A stretch of DNA of 64,000 bases, taken from Adineta ricciae (taxonomy: Eukaryota; Rotifera; Eurotatoria; Adinetida; Adinetidae). The translations under genes and the position numbers were made by a program. The notes under the pieces were generated by a model. It searched no databases and was not told where the DNA came from. It saw nothing but the letters and a program-made list of their open reading frames with translations. This document shows, one piece after another, positions 62,626-64,000 of this stretch. The stretch is from positions 1 through 64,000 of the forward strand of contig CAJNOJ010000342.1 in assembly GCA_905250025.1 (NCBI GenBank). The letters run 5' to 3'. Position 1 is the stretch's first letter; each line of letters starts with the position of its first letter.

Positions 62626-63415
62626 CGCGATGACGTTTTGGCCAGAGTGTACGCATCTTTTCTCCTAGACTAGTGCCTTTAAAAATTTTCTTTTTTTTGC
62701 CAGAATATGTACCTCATAGCCATCTATCAATCTTAAAAAAATCGATTCGTTTGAATGCATCGTTCGGAAGTTACAGCTGAAATACGTCGCGTAACACGAT
62801 GACGAAAAAAAGACAAAAAACTGAGGGTGCCTCACTTGTAACTTGCTTTTCTCTGCCTATGTTTTACTCTTACAAAATTGTGTCCGTCGTGGATATTAGA
62901 AAACACTTTGATCTACCTGACGAGAGAAGAAAATTCTCCAAACATCATTCACTGTTAGTCGATATCTACATCTCATTAACGTAACGCGATGACGACTTCG
63001 TAACGCGATGATGCTGTTTTTTTCGCTGAGTTTGGACCTATTTTTTTCTCATCTTGGCGTATATATGTCAACCAATACTTATTACGTTTTAAACGTCTAT
63101 GTGAGGGCTCTCGATATCATAGAACTGTTCGATGCTAGTCAAATCTATATGTGTCCGGAAGTCAGGTACAAATCCCAAAATTTGCATCTTTCGGATAGGG
63201 ACACGATGCTTTTTGCTTTTAAAATTCTGATAATGTTCGATGGAAATACAGAAAATGTTTTGTTTTTAATCATACAACACAATTAGAGGTATGTGTGAAC
63301 ATAAATCAGTAAGATCCGATGCGAATTGATTTATAACTCACGCATTTCGAACTGTAAATTAGATGAAAAAGATGATATAAATACTACATTTTCTGAGGTG
63401 ACGCGTTACGCGTTC
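62606..63415. repeat. Segment with repeated motif CGTAACGCGATGACG
   Basis: The motif occurs at 62621-62635, 62790-62804 (one change), 62980-62994 and 62999-63013 (one change), plus a partial reverse copy GCGTTACG near 63402-63410. Spacings are about 169, 190 and 19 bp. The motif is GC-richer than its surroundings. No transposase or reverse transcriptase frame is visible between copies; open frames at 62799-62984 and 63008-63286 have no recognised domain. The segment follows directly on the broken GPCR, so it may be an inserted element. Confidence 0.5.
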
Positions 63416-64000
63416 AAGCCGATATATTATCACGCAAATTCCATTTAATGTTTATACATTATACTATGGATACGAAACATCGGATGATTATACGGTATAT
63501 TCATAAATACGAGCATTTCTTCTGATGTGGAGTTCGATTTATTTTGGAGTTGGATTCTATTTATTTTGCATTACATCCTCACAGTTCCGAAAGCAATTCC
63601 TTGTGAAGATAAAAACTGTTTGCACCTGCCGTCGATCTGCACGGCGTCGTCATTGAAGCGCATCCACAATGTAGAAACTTAATTTGACACTAGTAGTTTT
63701 CACCATTGTTAGATGCATCACTGAAAAACGCTCATTGATGATTATTAACTCTTTTACATAGAGTTGATTGTTCATAGTGCTTGCCAAACAAACTAATTCG
63801 ATTTATTTGAATGAGTTAATCAAGAAACATAAAAATCTTTGACTGACAAGACATCGTTATCAAATAGCATTTGTATCATTCCAAATCAAAACAAGACTAT
63901 TGTTCTTCATTCTAACAGTTATATCTATAGATGATATCGACCTCCAGGAAGGACAATTGATATTGATTCGCGAGAAAAACAGAAACGTTTGTTCATGTTG
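63416..64000. other. AT-rich end of window
   Basis: No gene recognised in the last 580 bp on either strand. Confidence 0.4.

Noticed and set aside
62640..62760. Acceptor at about 62702 (TTTTTTGCCAG) as a route to splice a missing TM7 onto the GPCR
   Set aside because: The following frame stops after about ten codons and has no NPxxY helix.

Overview
This window looks like animal nuclear DNA: AT-rich, with intron-rich genes, many introns only about 50-60 nt long, and a metazoan gene set (Neurexin IV/Caspr, Brain tumor, novel PKC, protein kinase D, Shisa-like, rhodopsin-type GPCRs). The very short introns and this gene content fit a bdelloid rotifer or a similar spiralian. That assignment is inference; no rRNA or mitochondrial marker is present. 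Exon structures were built by hand from GT/AG sites, reading-frame continuity and family alignment from memory. For the larger genes the spliced lengths come out as exact multiples of three.

Layout. 62-1934 (+): 3' part of an SH3-domain protein. 4404-6485 (+): XK-related-like multi-pass membrane protein. 6510-9047 (-): mitochondrial intermediate peptidase, tail-to-tail with the previous gene at 24 bp. 12485-15470 (+): protein kinase D with a single C1 domain. 16084-16534 (+): elongin C. 18630-19349 (-): Shisa-like membrane protein. 23255-31501 (-): Brat/TRIM-NHL translational repressor with an intact RING and two candidate first exons. 33053-34042 (-): unrecognised helical protein. 34203-36781 and 37196-39832 (-): tandem divergent novel-type PKC paralogues (666 and 668 aa). 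41313-44320 (-): GPCR with a very long third intracellular loop. 48636-50720 (-): UTP18 (SSU processome). 50980-56016 (-): Neurexin IV/Caspr (1344 aa). 56559-56873 and about 58425-58901 (-): small unrecognised genes. 59797-60601 (+): NUDT14-type Nudix hydrolase. 60735-61365: foldback element. 61801-62625 (+): GPCR that breaks off in TM6, where a segment with a repeated 15-bp motif begins.

There is no operon logic. Shared themes are DAG/PKC signalling (protein kinase D and two PKC-like kinases; PKD is a classical substrate of novel PKCs) and membrane receptors and adhesion. The strongest candidates for novelty are the degenerate C1 domains of the tandem PKCs, the C1b-less PKD, and the motif-bearing insertion that truncates the last GPCR. 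The other intergenic stretches are AT-rich with microsatellites, and I see no RNA genes or CRISPR arrays.
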